A stretch of 64,000 bases of DNA from Paraburkholderia acidipaludis NBRC 101816 (GCF_000684975.1 NZ_BAXZ01000002.1:62001-126000); one strand, 5' to 3'; counted from the first letter of the stretch, positions 17,002 through 26,757 are shown. Made by a program: numbers and translations. Notes: a model not told the origin generated them from the letters alone.

Positions 17002-18801
17002 TTAAGCTGTTTCGTTGACACTCAAAGCCGAACAGTTATTGTCGGGCCAACGCCGAGAGGAGATGTTCACGATTTCGCTCTCAATGTTCGTAATCTGGTC
17101 TTCGAGTTCGCAAAGCCGGTCATAGTCGTGCCGAATTTCGACATAAGCCTGTTCGGATGGTATCGGCACAGAAACCGTCCCCAACAGTGTGGCGGGACTG
17201 ATATGCTGAACACCAGCGCCGACCTGAAGTACGGTTAGTTGAGCTTGGCCATGAGGCGAACGCAGGTACATGAGTAAAACTTCGGGCGACAGATTTTTGT
17301 CTCCCAAACTGGGGCGTAAGCGTAGTGCGAGACAACTCTGCGACAGAATGATTGGTTGGCGATGCGCAGACGTCCCCATCAACGCAACCCTTCCGACCGA
17401 ACCCTTAATGGTGATGACAATGTCCCCGGGCTGTACCAAAGCTGACGTTTTCGGCGCCGATTTCAGATAGACGGTTTTCTCAATGTCATGATTGATTGGC
17501 CGCCATTGGCGCATATCAGGCAGTCCGACCTCTGTGATTTCATAAGGGGTAGGTTCTTTCGTTGATGCAGGAGGTCTGACTGCTTCGCAGATGTCGCCAA
17601 GCTTGACGGCGGCATCTCTTAAATCCGCGATGCGCTGTAAGTAGCGTGACGGCGCGAAACTGAATTCGTTCTCTTCAATTTCGTCGTGGCCTACGTGGCA
17701 AGCCTTATCCGATTCGAGCAAGCCGAGTGCAATTTCTCTGCCGGCCGACACAATGTCACCGGCCTCAACAAGCGCGCGTCGACCATGCCCGAGGTCGGCC
17801 ATGTAGACAGTGTCTTTAGCGGCATCGTTGCTTATCACGGTAATAGCACCTGCGATACCAGTAGACCCAAATACGCCCGGCGGCAGTGTGATAACCGCTT
17901 TTATCCGACTGCCCTTTCCATCGCGACGAAGTAAAGTTTCTCGCAAACGTTGCTCTTGGCCTTTGTTAAACAAGACACCCTGAGGGGTCAGGAAAACTGC
18001 TCGCTTGTCGATTCGGTCAGCAAACTCAGACAAAGCCCAAGACTCACTGCGAGTGTATTGCTCGTGGGTACGCGTTTCCGTGATGCCCCATGTCAACACA
18101 TGGTGGTCTCTAATCCGCATACCGACTGGCGGTACGATAAGCGCATAGTCTGCTCGCAGCACCGGTCGGCCAAGCACGTCTCGGTCGACTTCGGTACGGA
18201 CGCGCGAAGGGCGGCACTGACCAGTTTCAATTATCAGCAAAAGTTGTCGGCTAACTTGCGAGACGGTTAGCGGAGAGGCTGAAAGCACGCGCCACCCACG
18301 GCGTAATGCCTCTACGGTCAGCTGTCCCTTGCCGTCGAATGGAATCCAGACCTCACTGTCTGCCGGCGCATCGACCATATCCATCAATAACGCGGCCAGT
18401 TCCGGCACTACAGTCCCATCTGCGGCATCTCTGCGGCTACCCGCGTCAGTAATGCATGGCAAAACGTCCCAAGGATGTTGACCCAGTTCCATCGCCAATT
18501 CAGAGACGATAGCCGCAGCAGCATCCCGCCGTCCTCCGTTATAAGCAACGGCCTGCGACTGTTGCGTCGCAATTGCGTCGTACAGTTCCTTCGGGAAGTC
18601 CGCGCTCAATAACAAGCGCCAAGCATTCGGCTCGGCAAGCTGGTCAATCGTTGAGATGCCATTGACTTGTTCTGTAACGACCATCCGGCCGGCGGCGAGC
18701 CAGGTCAGCGCAAAGAGCTGCGCATCGTAGATTCCGCCAAGTCGCGCCAGGTCGGTCAGTTTCCAGTAAGCCCGGGCGGCGGGTGATTCGATTGGTTCCA
18801 T
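17002..18801 (-). CDS. degenerate N6-methylase fused to an HsdS-like recognition domain
   Basis: 599 residues. The first two thirds follow the HsdM fold (RDAAAAIVSELAMELGQ; SRRDAADGTVVPELAALLMDM; later AVFLTPQGVLFNKGQEQRLRETLL and IKAVITLPPGVFGSTGIAGAITVI, the usual 'LP.G.F..TGI...L.V' segment). The C-terminal third (GDICEAVRPPAS..., LVQPGDIVITIKGSVGRVALM, LSPEVLLMYLRSP.GQ...) is an HsdS-type target recognition domain. The key motifs are lost: where motif I should read DPxCGSG there is FDGKGQL (155-161), and where NPPY/F is expected there is VPPVG (223-227). I therefore infer a catalytically dead, DNA-binding regulator or decoy. It lies 19 bp ahead of hsdM in the same operon. Confidence 0.7.
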   Translation of the reverse strand: MEPIESPAARAYWKLTDLARLGGIYDAQLFALTWLAAGRMVVTEQVNGISTIDQLAEPNAWRLLLSADFPKELYDAIATQQSQAVAYNGGRRDAAAAIVSELAMELGQHPWDVLPCITDAGSRRDAADGTVVPELAALLMDMVDAPADSEVWIPFDGKGQLTVEALRRGWRVLSASPLTVSQVSRQLLLIIETGQCRPSRVRTEVDRDVLGRPVLRADYALIVPPVGMRIRDHHVLTWGITETRTHEQYTRSESWALSEFADRIDKRAVFLTPQGVLFNKGQEQRLRETLLRRDGKGSRIKAVITLPPGVFGSTGIAGAITVISNDAAKDTVYMADLGHGRRALVEAGDIVSAGREIALGLLESDKACHVGHDEIEENEFSFAPSRYLQRIADLRDAAVKLGDICEAVRPPASTKEPTPYEITEVGLPDMRQWRPINHDIEKTVYLKSAPKTSALVQPGDIVITIKGSVGRVALMGTSAHRQPIILSQSCLALRLRPSLGDKNLSPEVLLMYLRSPHGQAQLTVLQVGAGVQHISPATLLGTVSVPIPSEQAYVEIRHDYDRLCELEDQITNIESEIVNISSRRWPDNNCSALSVNETA

Positions 18802-18810
18802 GGCGTCTTC

Positions 18811-19113
18811 TTAATTGTGACGATGCCCCACCGTGATGACGGTCTGGTCGTCAGCGCTAACGACGACGTAGACTCCGGCGAGAGCTTCTACCTGTTTCGT
18901 GCGACCCACCGCCCGGCGCAGGGAGTCAAGCGCATCCGCAGTCATGAGATAGCGGATGCCTCCGCGCCCGTCGAACTCGCGCTGGCCATACGCCAGTAGT
19001 AGCGGTAGCGCGACCTTGTCGATTCCTCGCTGTTGTGCGCGCTTGTCTGCGTGTCGAGACATCGCTGCACGACGGTCACGTGCAGATTCAAACCCAAGAT
19101 TGTTATCGCTCAT
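18811..19113 (-). CDS. DUF4258-like small protein, first gene of the hsd operon
   Basis: 100 residues from ATG 19113, preferred because a GATGAGG ribosome site lies 5 nt upstream; the open frame further up to 19230 has no such site. The core SRHADKRAQQRGIDKVALPLLLAYGQ..FDGRGGIRYLMT and the end VVVSADDQTVITVGHRH resemble DUF4258-type proteins (an 'H...R..qRGI....V..ll..G' start and a C-terminal 'vvT...R'), a fold related to RelE-like RNases. It is followed after 9 bp by the methylase-specificity fusion. A regulatory or toxin-like role is possible but not shown. Confidence 0.6.
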   Translation of the reverse strand: MSDNNLGFESARDRRAAMSRHADKRAQQRGIDKVALPLLLAYGQREFDGRGGIRYLMTADALDSLRRAVGRTKQVEALAGVYVVVSADDQTVITVGHRHN

Positions 19114-19230
19114 CACGACCTCATCTTTGCCATGTATTAAATCGTAGCACGCTACGAAATAGATTGGAAGAACTTTCTTGCACTCGTTCCACGCGTAAAT
19201 CGGGCAGGGAACGGGAGCACATTCCCGCAT

Positions 19231-19979
19231 TCATTCGCCCAGCTTGAAAGTTCTTTCTCTCTTGACTACGGTAAACAGGCGTCGGTGCAATGCCGACGAG
19301 CAGTTTTGAGAATGGCCCTGCGAACGCAATGCTGACCCGCCAATGCGGATGTGCCCCTATTTATGAGAGGGTACGAAACGTCGGAGCGAGCGATGAGGCG
19401 GGTCACTTTCGATGGTGTGCGGCGGGACCTAGTCCTGCGGATGGTGAAGAAAAATGGTTGCATGCTTTTCACCATATTGGGTGTGCGTGAGATTGCCATC
19501 CTAGGTCGGGACACTGCCCATGTGTCTTCGCACCAGCAAGCGTCTTTCCCGCTGCGTGCGAGCCGAAAAGCACGCTTGGCGTACCTATGCCACGCCGAAT
19601 CACACTACTCAACTCATTGTTTTAATTCAAATAAATATTGGGCCTGTAACGTTTCCACTACAGACTTGCCACGTCGGCGTTACGGGCCTGTAACGCCTGT
19701 CGCACAAGCCTGTAACGCGAAAAAAAATTTCGCGGGACTCTTCCTCGGCGGGGCAAGACTTTGCTCGTGTAACGTCTGTCGCGCCGGCCGTTCGGCCGAT
19801 AAATTTCCCGAAAATCGTGTCGTTAGCACTGCAGTTACCCATTCGTTGAACTGCATCGTGTACGACCGAAATCGCACCCCAATATCGCGAGACCGCCTCC
19901 GACTGGCCGGCATGGCTGCGCGCATCACCGCCCGTCGCATTTTCTTGACCAGGTTGCATCTGACGGCAGGAGATGCGCG
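19231..19979. promoter_or_regulatory. divergent control region with 22-bp phased CCTGTAACG repeats
   Basis: This 0.7-kb gap separates the leftward hsd operon from the rightward tns operon, so it should hold promoters for both. CCTGTAACG occurs at 19643, 19687 and 19709, a weak copy (CTTGCCACG) fills the 22-bp slot at 19665, and a further CGTGTAACG lies at 19766. The pair CGTTAC-GGGCCT-GTAACG (19678-19695) is a perfect palindrome. A hairpin CGCGAAA...TTTCGCG spans 19716-19734. In Tn7, TnsB sites near tnsA repress the tns promoter, so these may be TnsB operators. An open frame across 19351-19983 has no similarity to anything I know and crosses the repeats, so I do not call it a gene. Confidence 0.6.
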
Positions 19980-20771
19980 ATGACCCGCACCACCTATACC
20001 TACGGCCGCCGCGGGCGGCTGAATTCCGCGAACAGCGGCGTTCGCGAAACCGCACCGACATACGGCAAGCCGCGCAACAGCTTGTTCAGCGAGAAGGCCG
20101 GCGGACATTTCAAGGTCGAGCTCAACAACGAGCGGCTGGTTGCGCATCTGCTCATCATCGACCCACGTGTCAAGGCGTTCCAGCCGCAGCCGTTCACCGT
20201 CGACCTGATTGAGCAGCGCATGCTTTTCACGCGCGACGCGGTTCGGGAGGCCTGGTACAAGCATCGTGAAATTCCTGGCCCAAAGTTCTACACGCCGGAC
20301 TTCAGCGTCGACTGGACGGATGGCTTGCATCAAGCCATCGAAGTCAAGGGCGAAGGCAATGAAGGTGACGACGTCTACTGGGACAAAATCGCGCGGGCGC
20401 GCCCCATTCTGGCGGCCAATGGCTATCCGTTGCGCAGCGTTGTCGTCCCCAAAAACGGCAGGCATCCGCTCCGGATGAACCCCGGTGTCCTGAAACAAGC
20501 CATTCACCGGCTCGATGCCTGGCTCACCGATGAACTCGTTGCGCGCGTCACGCGTCGCTGCGAAGGCGGTCCCGTATCGGTTGGTGCATTGTGCGCGGAC
20601 CTTCAGCTCCTGTCGGGTCTGATTCCTGTTCTGCTAGTCGGCGGCATTATCGCGGGCGACATCGCGCATCACACCATCTGCTCAACGCTCGAAGTCAGCC
20701 TGGCATATGGCGACCTCTCGCACCTGTATCTCCTCGAAGAAATGGAAAACGCGCAGGAGATGAACGGATGA
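19980..20771 (+). CDS. tnsA: Tn7-like transposase endonuclease subunit TnsA
   Basis: 263 residues from ATG 19980 with a GCAGGAGA ribosome site 6 nt upstream. The nuclease core FYTPDFSVDW (D107) followed by HQAIEVKGEG (E121, K123) is the restriction-enzyme-like D...ExK site of TnsA; the N-terminal SLFSEKAGGHFKVELNNE fits the usual leader. TnsA cuts the 5' ends of the transposon so that excision, together with TnsB, is cut-and-paste. The C-terminal third matches the TnsC-interacting winged-helix part in length. The stop overlaps the tnsB start (ATGA). Confidence 0.85.
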   Translation: MTRTTYTYGRRGRLNSANSGVRETAPTYGKPRNSLFSEKAGGHFKVELNNERLVAHLLIIDPRVKAFQPQPFTVDLIEQRMLFTRDAVREAWYKHREIPGPKFYTPDFSVDWTDGLHQAIEVKGEGNEGDDVYWDKIARARPILAANGYPLRSVVVPKNGRHPLRMNPGVLKQAIHRLDAWLTDELVARVTRRCEGGPVSVGALCADLQLLSGLIPVLLVGGIIAGDIAHHTICSTLEVSLAYGDLSHLYLLEEMENAQEMNG

Positions 20772-22785
20772 TTACCACCTTGCAGCTGCGAGACCGCCTC
20801 GCGCCACCGCGAAATCACGATGCGTACATGGAGGTGCTGGACCCGCATCCGCACGGCGGGTGCATCAAGGTATTCGACTCCACCGAAAGGCAGGACCGGT
20901 ACATTCCAATCGCGCAAATTCATGACAAAATTTATCGCGGGAAGATAACTGTGCTGCGTGCAGGCAAGGCGCGTTACAGCCTTGCTGCGCAAGCTGATGA
21001 TGCCGCGCTGCACGAGAGCAATCAGTTCGCCCGCAAAATCATGGGGAGAATCAAGGAGATTCAGAAACAGCGCGGCGTCAGCTTCCGGCATGCCTATCAG
21101 TTGATGGCCGATGAGTATCAGAAGAACGCCTCACAGGATTCACGCCCGCTGCCCAGGCAGGCAACGATGTACCGGTATCGCGAACGCGACCTGGCCGGCG
21201 AACCTATGCTGCGGGGTAAGGCGAATCAGGGAAACCGGTCGTTGCGGCACCCCATCGAAGTCGTCAACGCAATTTGCGCCGTTGCCGAGCAGTTCTACCT
21301 GGTCGCCCACTCGCGGTGGACCCTGGTGGAAGTTCTGAACGAAGTGAACATGCGGGTGCATGGCGAGCTTCACCCGAAAGTCGCGCGCCCAGTCAGTCTC
21401 AAGTTTGTTCAGAAGACCATTCAGCGCTATTTGTCCGCCGACCCTGAGCACGACCGGATGCTTCCCGAGGACGCGATTGCGGGCAAATCCATCGCAGCGA
21501 AGCGTATCATCGCTGACCTGCCGTTCCAGCGCGTAGAACAGGATGCCGTGCATCTACCGTTCCATGTCGCGACGGGAGTTGGGGACACCAGCGACCTCTG
21601 GCTGATACATGCCATTGACTGTGCGACAAGCTACCCACTTGGCTGGCGCCTGGTTGTAGGGTCGCCGACCGAACGCGATTCGCTCGCATGCATCGAAATG
21701 TACATGGCACCGCTCAAGCTGAAACAGCTCAAAGAGCTCGGTGTCGACCATGAGATGAACATATGCGGGACACCCGGTCTCCTGGTTTTCGACAACGGTC
21801 CAGAAAACAAATCGGCGCGTATCGATAGCCTCGAGAAACTCGGAACGGAGATTCGATATTGCCGCGGCCGGGCCGGGCCGGGCAGGAAAAGCCTTTCATT
21901 GAACGCCTGAATCTCTCGCTGAAGAAAGCCATCGGCAAGCTTATCGGCAGCACGAGATTTGACGATGAGGACGGGACGCGCGACCCGGTGAAGCTCGGGG
22001 ACCACTTCAAGACGAAGGAAGAGCTCGAACGCTGGATTGTCCGCTGGTACTACGAGAAATGGATTCACAGGCCGCTCGAACGCCTGGAATGGGGTGTGGT
22101 GTTGTCTGAATCGCTCGAAGGCGATACGCCTTACGAGCGCTGGAAGCATTTTGAATCTTCCTGCTACGCGATTTCGTTACCACCGTCGCGTGCCGAATGG
22201 CTCGCCGCACTTTATTCACACGTTGAACGCAGACTGAGTCGCAAGACTGGCATCACGATTGACGGGTTCCATTTCAAGGGCGAGAACCTGCCTGGTCTGA
22301 TTGACAAGCATGGTGAACAGCGCCACCTGCATGTGCTCTACAACCGCGACGATTTCCGCCAGGTTTACATCTACGAAGGCGATGACGTTCCGCTCATCGA
22401 GCTCAAGAACGAGCTCGCGACAGCGGAGATGCCTGCGTACTCGTTTGCAGAGGCCAGGGACAAGCTCAAGAAGCACAGGGCAGGTTTTAAACCAGCTCCC
22501 CAGGCTGAAAAGTTCGACCGTGACCTTCACCAGGAGATTGTGTCGGACGCACTGGCACCGAAGCGCAAGCGACCGAGCCGGCGTGAGCAAAATCTGGAAA
22601 CAAAGGCTCGCACCAGGGAAGCCGAAGCCGTCAAACGCGCAAGCAGACGGCCAACGCCGCCGCCTCATCCGTCAGCGTCTGCATCGCACACCGCGCCATC
22701 TGCAGCGCCGTCGGCTACCGCGTCGTTTGCCGACATACCTCCACTTGCCATGCTGAACCGCAACAGCGGGGAGGAGTTGATTTGA
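20768..22785 (+). pseudogene. tnsB: Tn7-like DDE transposase TnsB, frameshifted
   Basis: The first frame (20768-21910) carries DNA-binding domains, QDAVHLPF (first catalytic Asp, D259) and LLVFDNGPENKS (second Asp, D342). It then runs out of frame in the tract CGGCCGGGCCGGGCCGGGC at about 21869-21887, ending at 21910. The -1 frame (to 22785) continues directly with EKPFIERLNLSLKKAIGKL (third catalytic residue, E of FIER) and the basic C-terminal tail. Removing one GGGCC unit restores a continuous IRYCRGRAGQEKPFIERLN. Thus one extra 5-bp repeat unit breaks the gene: an inactivation, a phase-variable switch or a sequencing error. A joined product would be about 670 residues, normal for TnsB. 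No standard -1 slippery heptamer is in register. Confidence 0.85.
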
Positions 22786-23777
22786 CACCCGCACAAAAAC
22801 TGCTCGTCGCCATCGAAACGTGCGAGCTTCCGCATCCGCACTTCATGGAGCATTTTCAGCCACTGAAGCAGCGTATCGAAAATGCGCTGGCCGGCCGTGC
22901 AAGTCGCATCGAGCGAATCATGGGCCCTTCGCGAGTGGGCAAGAGCATGCTCATCAACGCGCTGGTGCGCGAATTTGGCGAAACGAAGATTGATGGGCGA
23001 CGTCGAGTCCCGGTACTCGTCGTTCCAGTCCCCACTCCCGCAACAACGCTGGAGTTACCGAAGAGCGTGGTTGCTGCACTTGGCCTGCCTGTTCAACGCA
23101 ATATCACGTCCGGTGCCATGGGCACCCGCATGCTCGAGCAGTTGAAGCTGGTCGGTACGCGGGTGATTATCTTCGAAGAGGCCAGCCACCTCGTAGAAGA
23201 AGGTTCGCGCTTTCCGGTACGAGCAGCCGCTGACTGGTTCAAGGCGTTGGCCGATTCCCCAAACCTGAATCCGACTCTGTTCCTGTTTGGTGTGCCGCGT
23301 CTGAAAATCCTGTTCGATAACAACGAACAGTTGCGTCTGCGCGCATCCGCCCCGCGTCTTCTTCTGCCTTACGACTCCCGTGTCGCCGATGACATGCGGG
23401 CATTTCACTCTTGCGTTGCCGCTTTCGCCAATCTCTTCGCTGAACATGGATTTCCCATTGCGTTATCGGCCGCCGCACTCACGTACCAGTGCTATTTGCT
23501 GAGCGGCGGGCTGATAGGCATCGTGAGTCGATTCATGCAGGAACTCGCAGACAGGATGGCTGCCGAGGCCCCGCACCCGCTGACGTTTGCTGATTGCCAT
23601 GAGGCCCTCAAGGGAGTCACCGCAACCGGTTCTCCAAATTTTCCGGCATTCGAAAGTCCAGATACAGTTGAAAACGCAGTCGCTCCCGCGGCACTGCACC
23701 AGGCATTTTTGAATGTGATGCGCGACAACGACCTTGCTGTGCCCATCATCAACAACCAACCGGAGACCGTGCAATGA
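22782..23777 (+). CDS. tnsC: Tn7-like AAA+ regulator TnsC
   Basis: 331 residues from TTG 22782, overlapping the tnsB stop (TTGA). Walker A is GPSRVGKS (48-55) and Walker B VIIFEEASHLVEE, followed by a sensor-like LFLFGVPRL. TnsC/TniB-type ATPases polymerise on target DNA, are recruited by TniQ/TnsD, and activate the TnsA-TnsB transposase. No TnsE or CRISPR genes are visible, so target choice presumably depends on the TniQ protein encoded next. Four-base overlap with tniQ indicates coupled translation. Confidence 0.9.
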   Translation: MTPAQKLLVAIETCELPHPHFMEHFQPLKQRIENALAGRASRIERIMGPSRVGKSMLINALVREFGETKIDGRRRVPVLVVPVPTPATTLELPKSVVAALGLPVQRNITSGAMGTRMLEQLKLVGTRVIIFEEASHLVEEGSRFPVRAAADWFKALADSPNLNPTLFLFGVPRLKILFDNNEQLRLRASAPRLLLPYDSRVADDMRAFHSCVAAFANLFAEHGFPIALSAAALTYQCYLLSGGLIGIVSRFMQELADRMAAEAPHPLTFADCHEALKGVTATGSPNFPAFESPDTVENAVAPAALHQAFLNVMRDNDLAVPIINNQPETVQ

Positions 23778-25612
23778 GCCTCGCGGTCACCTACGCACCG
23801 AAAGACGACGAATCCGGACTCGGCTACTACCGCCGGCTCGTCGCGGACAATGTCCTGTCGAACTGGCGCGAACTTGCAGGGCTTGCTGGCGTACAACGCA
23901 ATCGCAGTGCACTGCTCGGGCATGCCGATTTCGTTGCATCACGGCTCGGCCTCGAAAGCGCGTGGACGCATTTCGCGAGCCATCAGGATGCCGCGTGCCG
24001 CAGCTGGGGACGCTTGCATCGTGCCCAGGCTGATGCGGTCTGCCCAGTCTGCCTGGCGGAAGACCGTTATCTGCGACACTACTGGGAGCATACCTACGTC
24101 ACGGCTTGTCCAGAGCACGGAAACCATCTGGTCGACCAGTGCCACGAATGCGGGGAATATCTATCGCCGAATCGGTACCACATCGACCAGTGCGATTGCG
24201 GCGCCGACTTGTGCCGGCTTCCGCGAGTTGCGTCGACGCCGGCCCAGCATTGGCTTTCGACGCTGATTGGTAGCTCCGGCGAACAGTCCGGCGGTGTTGC
24301 GCCCGGGGTGCATCACGTGGACATCGCCAGTCTGGCCAAGCTGGTTCGAACACTGTGCCTGCATGCAGACCCCACGGCTCCTGCGGCGCATCTCGGTGCG
24401 GCGCTTCCGAAATCCGTCACCGAAGCAATCGAATTCCTCGCGCCGCTGGAAACGCTTTTGCAGGACTGGCCGGCCGGATTCCAGAAACACGCAGAGCAAC
24501 GCATCGCTGCTGGAAAGCAGGATGCCCGCACACTTAACTCGCTACTCGGCCCCTGGTACGCCAGCCTGCGCCTGCTTTGTGTAGACACTGCACTCGAGCC
24601 GTTTATTCAGGTGGTCGTTGAAGTTGCTGCGGAGAAGTTCGACGGTGTGCTTGGGATGGATGCGACGAGGTCAATTGCCGAAGATGCGACGGACTATGTC
24701 CGATTGCCGGATGCAGCCAGGGCTATCGGCGTCAGCGCATCTCGTCTGCGCAAGTCGATGGAAATCGGGGAGTGCAGTTTCCGCACTCGCCGACTTGGAA
24801 CCCGAGGGCAGATTTACGAAATCCCTCGTGTGGAAGTTGCTCGTATTCAGCAGCGACGCGCGCAGTGGATTTCGAATGAGCACGCATGCGAACTGGCGGC
24901 CGTACCTCAGTCGGTACTTGCCCACATGATGGCAGCCCAGGTCATCCTGTCGGATGTGCGCTGGCGAGAAGACCTCTTCAAGGCTGGCCAGGTCGAGCGA
25001 CAGTCCGTACTGGATTTGTATGCGCGCGTGAGCCAGGCAGCGGAACCAGCAGCTATCGCGGAAGATGCGAAGCTCGCGTGGTCAGAGCTGACGAGCCGGA
25101 GGATGGGCGACAAGCAGGCCATTCAGTCCCTGATGCAGGCCATTGCCGCCGGTCATGTGAGAGTTGTCGCGCGTGGTCGGACATTGGGCGACATGGCATT
25201 CCGGCGTTCGGACGTCTCCGAATACTTCGGCACACCGCTGCTCGAATCCGGGATGTCCATCCAGCAGCTGACCAAAGCCACCGGTTGGAAATGGGAAAGC
25301 ATCGCGCACTGGATTGGCGAAGGCCTGCTCGAATCCGAGTCGATTCAGCTTCGCGGGCAGCCGTGCCGTGTCGTATTGCCGAATCAACTACTCGCGTTTC
25401 GGCAAACCTACGTGCCACTGGCTGACCTCGCTCGCGCGATGGGCACGAAGTCATCCGCGTTGTCGCGACTGCTGCCTGGCATTGAATTGGTCGGAGCGCA
25501 GCGTCTACATGACGGCGCCACTCGAGGCGGGCTGGTTCGTATTGCTGACCTCGGCCGACTCGCCGTGCTTGGTGCGAGGGCGGGCCGGGACCTGTTCGTG
25601 CCTGCCGCGTAA
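23774..25612 (+). CDS. tniQ: TniQ/TnsD-family target selector
   Basis: 612 residues. The N-terminal TniQ domain (SGLGYYRRLVADNVLSNWRELA) leads into a zinc-binding array: C90-PV-C93, C112-PE-H115, C123-HE-C126 and C140/C142. The long C-terminal part contains at least four helix-turn-helix-like segments beginning LPDAARAIGVSASRLRKSM, then SNEHACELAAVPQSVLAHMM, SIQQLTKATGWKWESIAHWI and PLADLARAMGTKSSALSRLL. Such repeats are typical of TnsD proteins that read a fixed chromosomal attachment site. The length exceeds minimal TniQ (about 400) and fits TnsD. The recognised site is unknown. Confidence 0.85.
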   Translation: MSLAVTYAPKDDESGLGYYRRLVADNVLSNWRELAGLAGVQRNRSALLGHADFVASRLGLESAWTHFASHQDAACRSWGRLHRAQADAVCPVCLAEDRYLRHYWEHTYVTACPEHGNHLVDQCHECGEYLSPNRYHIDQCDCGADLCRLPRVASTPAQHWLSTLIGSSGEQSGGVAPGVHHVDIASLAKLVRTLCLHADPTAPAAHLGAALPKSVTEAIEFLAPLETLLQDWPAGFQKHAEQRIAAGKQDARTLNSLLGPWYASLRLLCVDTALEPFIQVVVEVAAEKFDGVLGMDATRSIAEDATDYVRLPDAARAIGVSASRLRKSMEIGECSFRTRRLGTRGQIYEIPRVEVARIQQRRAQWISNEHACELAAVPQSVLAHMMAAQVILSDVRWREDLFKAGQVERQSVLDLYARVSQAAEPAAIAEDAKLAWSELTSRRMGDKQAIQSLMQAIAAGHVRVVARGRTLGDMAFRRSDVSEYFGTPLLESGMSIQQLTKATGWKWESIAHWIGEGLLESESIQLRGQPCRVVLPNQLLAFRQTYVPLADLARAMGTKSSALSRLLPGIELVGAQRLHDGATRGGLVRIADLGRLAVLGARAGRDLFVPAA

Positions 25613-25634
25613 CTTCTTTGCATCGGAGGCCATG

Positions 25635-25952
25635 ATGTCCATCTGGAGTCCACGCCCCACGTCGGAGTTGCCGAGAATCCCGCTATCGCGGTGGCGCATT
25701 TTCGAGCTGCCAGACGGAAGCCGACACTTTGTCGGCGTCGATATGTTTGACCGCTCGGGCCGCGTCAGTTCGCCGATAGTTGCGTTCGACGCGGCGACGA
25801 TGCAGGGGATGACTCATACGGGGCGTATCTATGAGCTGGTCGGCCAACAAGGCTGGTCGATTCAAGCGGAGTACGTCTGGAAAAGGTGGTGCGACCTGTA
25901 CGATGTGACATCGTATACAGACGTCACTGAACGGTTTGTTCGGGGAAGCTGA
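25635..25952 (+). CDS. small conserved-looking protein after tniQ
   Basis: 105 residues from ATG 25635 (or the adjacent ATG 25632), with a GGAGG ribosome site at 25625-25629. The sequence includes RWRIFELPDGSRHFVGVDMFDRSGRVSSPIVAFD and GRIYELVGQQGWSIQAEYVWKRWCDLY, a compact beta-rich pattern with several aromatic residues. I do not recognise the family. Position immediately behind tniQ and on the same strand suggests it belongs to the transposition operon. Confidence 0.65.
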   Translation: MSIWSPRPTSELPRIPLSRWRIFELPDGSRHFVGVDMFDRSGRVSSPIVAFDAATMQGMTHTGRIYELVGQQGWSIQAEYVWKRWCDLYDVTSYTDVTERFVRGS

Positions 25953-26434
25953 CGATGACAAAGGACCATGAAATTCCCGCCGATTACCTATGCGGGCTTG
26001 GCAGGACAATTTGCCGGCCGGCCAGTTGCCGAGCGAGACTGAACGGGATAACCAGTAGTTTCGTGGCAAGGTCGCCTGCTGGCACGGAGTTCGAGTTCGC
26101 TGACGGAACGATGAAACGTTTAACTTCGGTATGCAGGACCTCAGCGTCGCTCAAATGAAGGCGGTCTATACCATCCCGAGTCGGGTGAACTCATAGATAA
26201 CTACGAGGACTGGGTCTTCCCGACCTTCATACCATCCTCTTTGGCGAAGGAAATCCAGGCAAATGAGCGAAATCAAGCATGTGGTGCCGAACGAGGATTC
26301 AGCCATGACAGACCGGGCACCTCCGGTGGCAGCTTGCACGAAGTGAGCAGGTTTTAGTACTGTACTTCTCGCACGAGTCTCTGCTTTGCACCGCGACCGA
26401 ATGCGACCGTCTTCAACTTGAACCCGAGATAACG
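25953..26434. other. no intact gene; possible decayed ORF
   Basis: The plus strand has only short open stretches. One frame reads NEGGLYHPESGELIDNYEDW followed by VFPTFIPSSLAKEIQAN from about 26160 to 26270 and looks protein-like, but it has no start and the upstream frame is closed. It may be the remains of a gene. No repeats or terminators stand out. Confidence 0.4.
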
Positions 26435-26710
26435 ATGGCAGCTCCGACCTATCTGCTTGAAAAGCTTGCCCGGCATGGCGCCGCCGCGCAACGTTTGCGA
26501 CAAGAACTCGACAGCGGCTCGGGAGAATTCAGTCAGTCCGACGAAGCGCACGCCATCGCATTCGATGCTGCCGATTTTGTTTGGACCTATCTATCGCTCT
26601 ACGCCGGCGACGAAGCGCAGGACTCGCGCTTCGTGAGAAACCAGGTCGCCGAACGCATTCTGGACGTCTTACAGGCGCTGCCGTGGTTGCAAGATTCAAC
26701 CCGTGCGTGA
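26435..26710 (+). CDS. small helical protein of unknown function
   Basis: 91 residues, MAAPTYLLEKLARHGAAAQR start, mostly predicted helix with an acidic middle (DEAHAIAFDAADFVWTYLSLYAGDEAQD). It ends 48 bp before the HNH nuclease gene on the same strand, with which it may be cotranscribed. The ribosome site is weak (GAG, 10 nt upstream). No family recognised; an immunity or regulatory role for the nuclease is a guess. Confidence 0.5.
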   Translation: MAAPTYLLEKLARHGAAAQRLRQELDSGSGEFSQSDEAHAIAFDAADFVWTYLSLYAGDEAQDSRFVRNQVAERILDVLQALPWLQDSTRA

Positions 26711-26757
26711 ATTTCGTGTCATCTGGCTGGGCGGCTGAACTTAACTTGGCGACAATA

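Noticed and set aside
19351..19983. 210-codon open frame in front of tnsA
   Set aside because: It crosses the repeat array and hairpin, has no ribosome site and no protein-like composition.
21866..21910. programmed -1 frameshift in tnsB
   Set aside because: No slippery heptamer is in the zero-frame register; the 5-bp repeat offers a simpler explanation.
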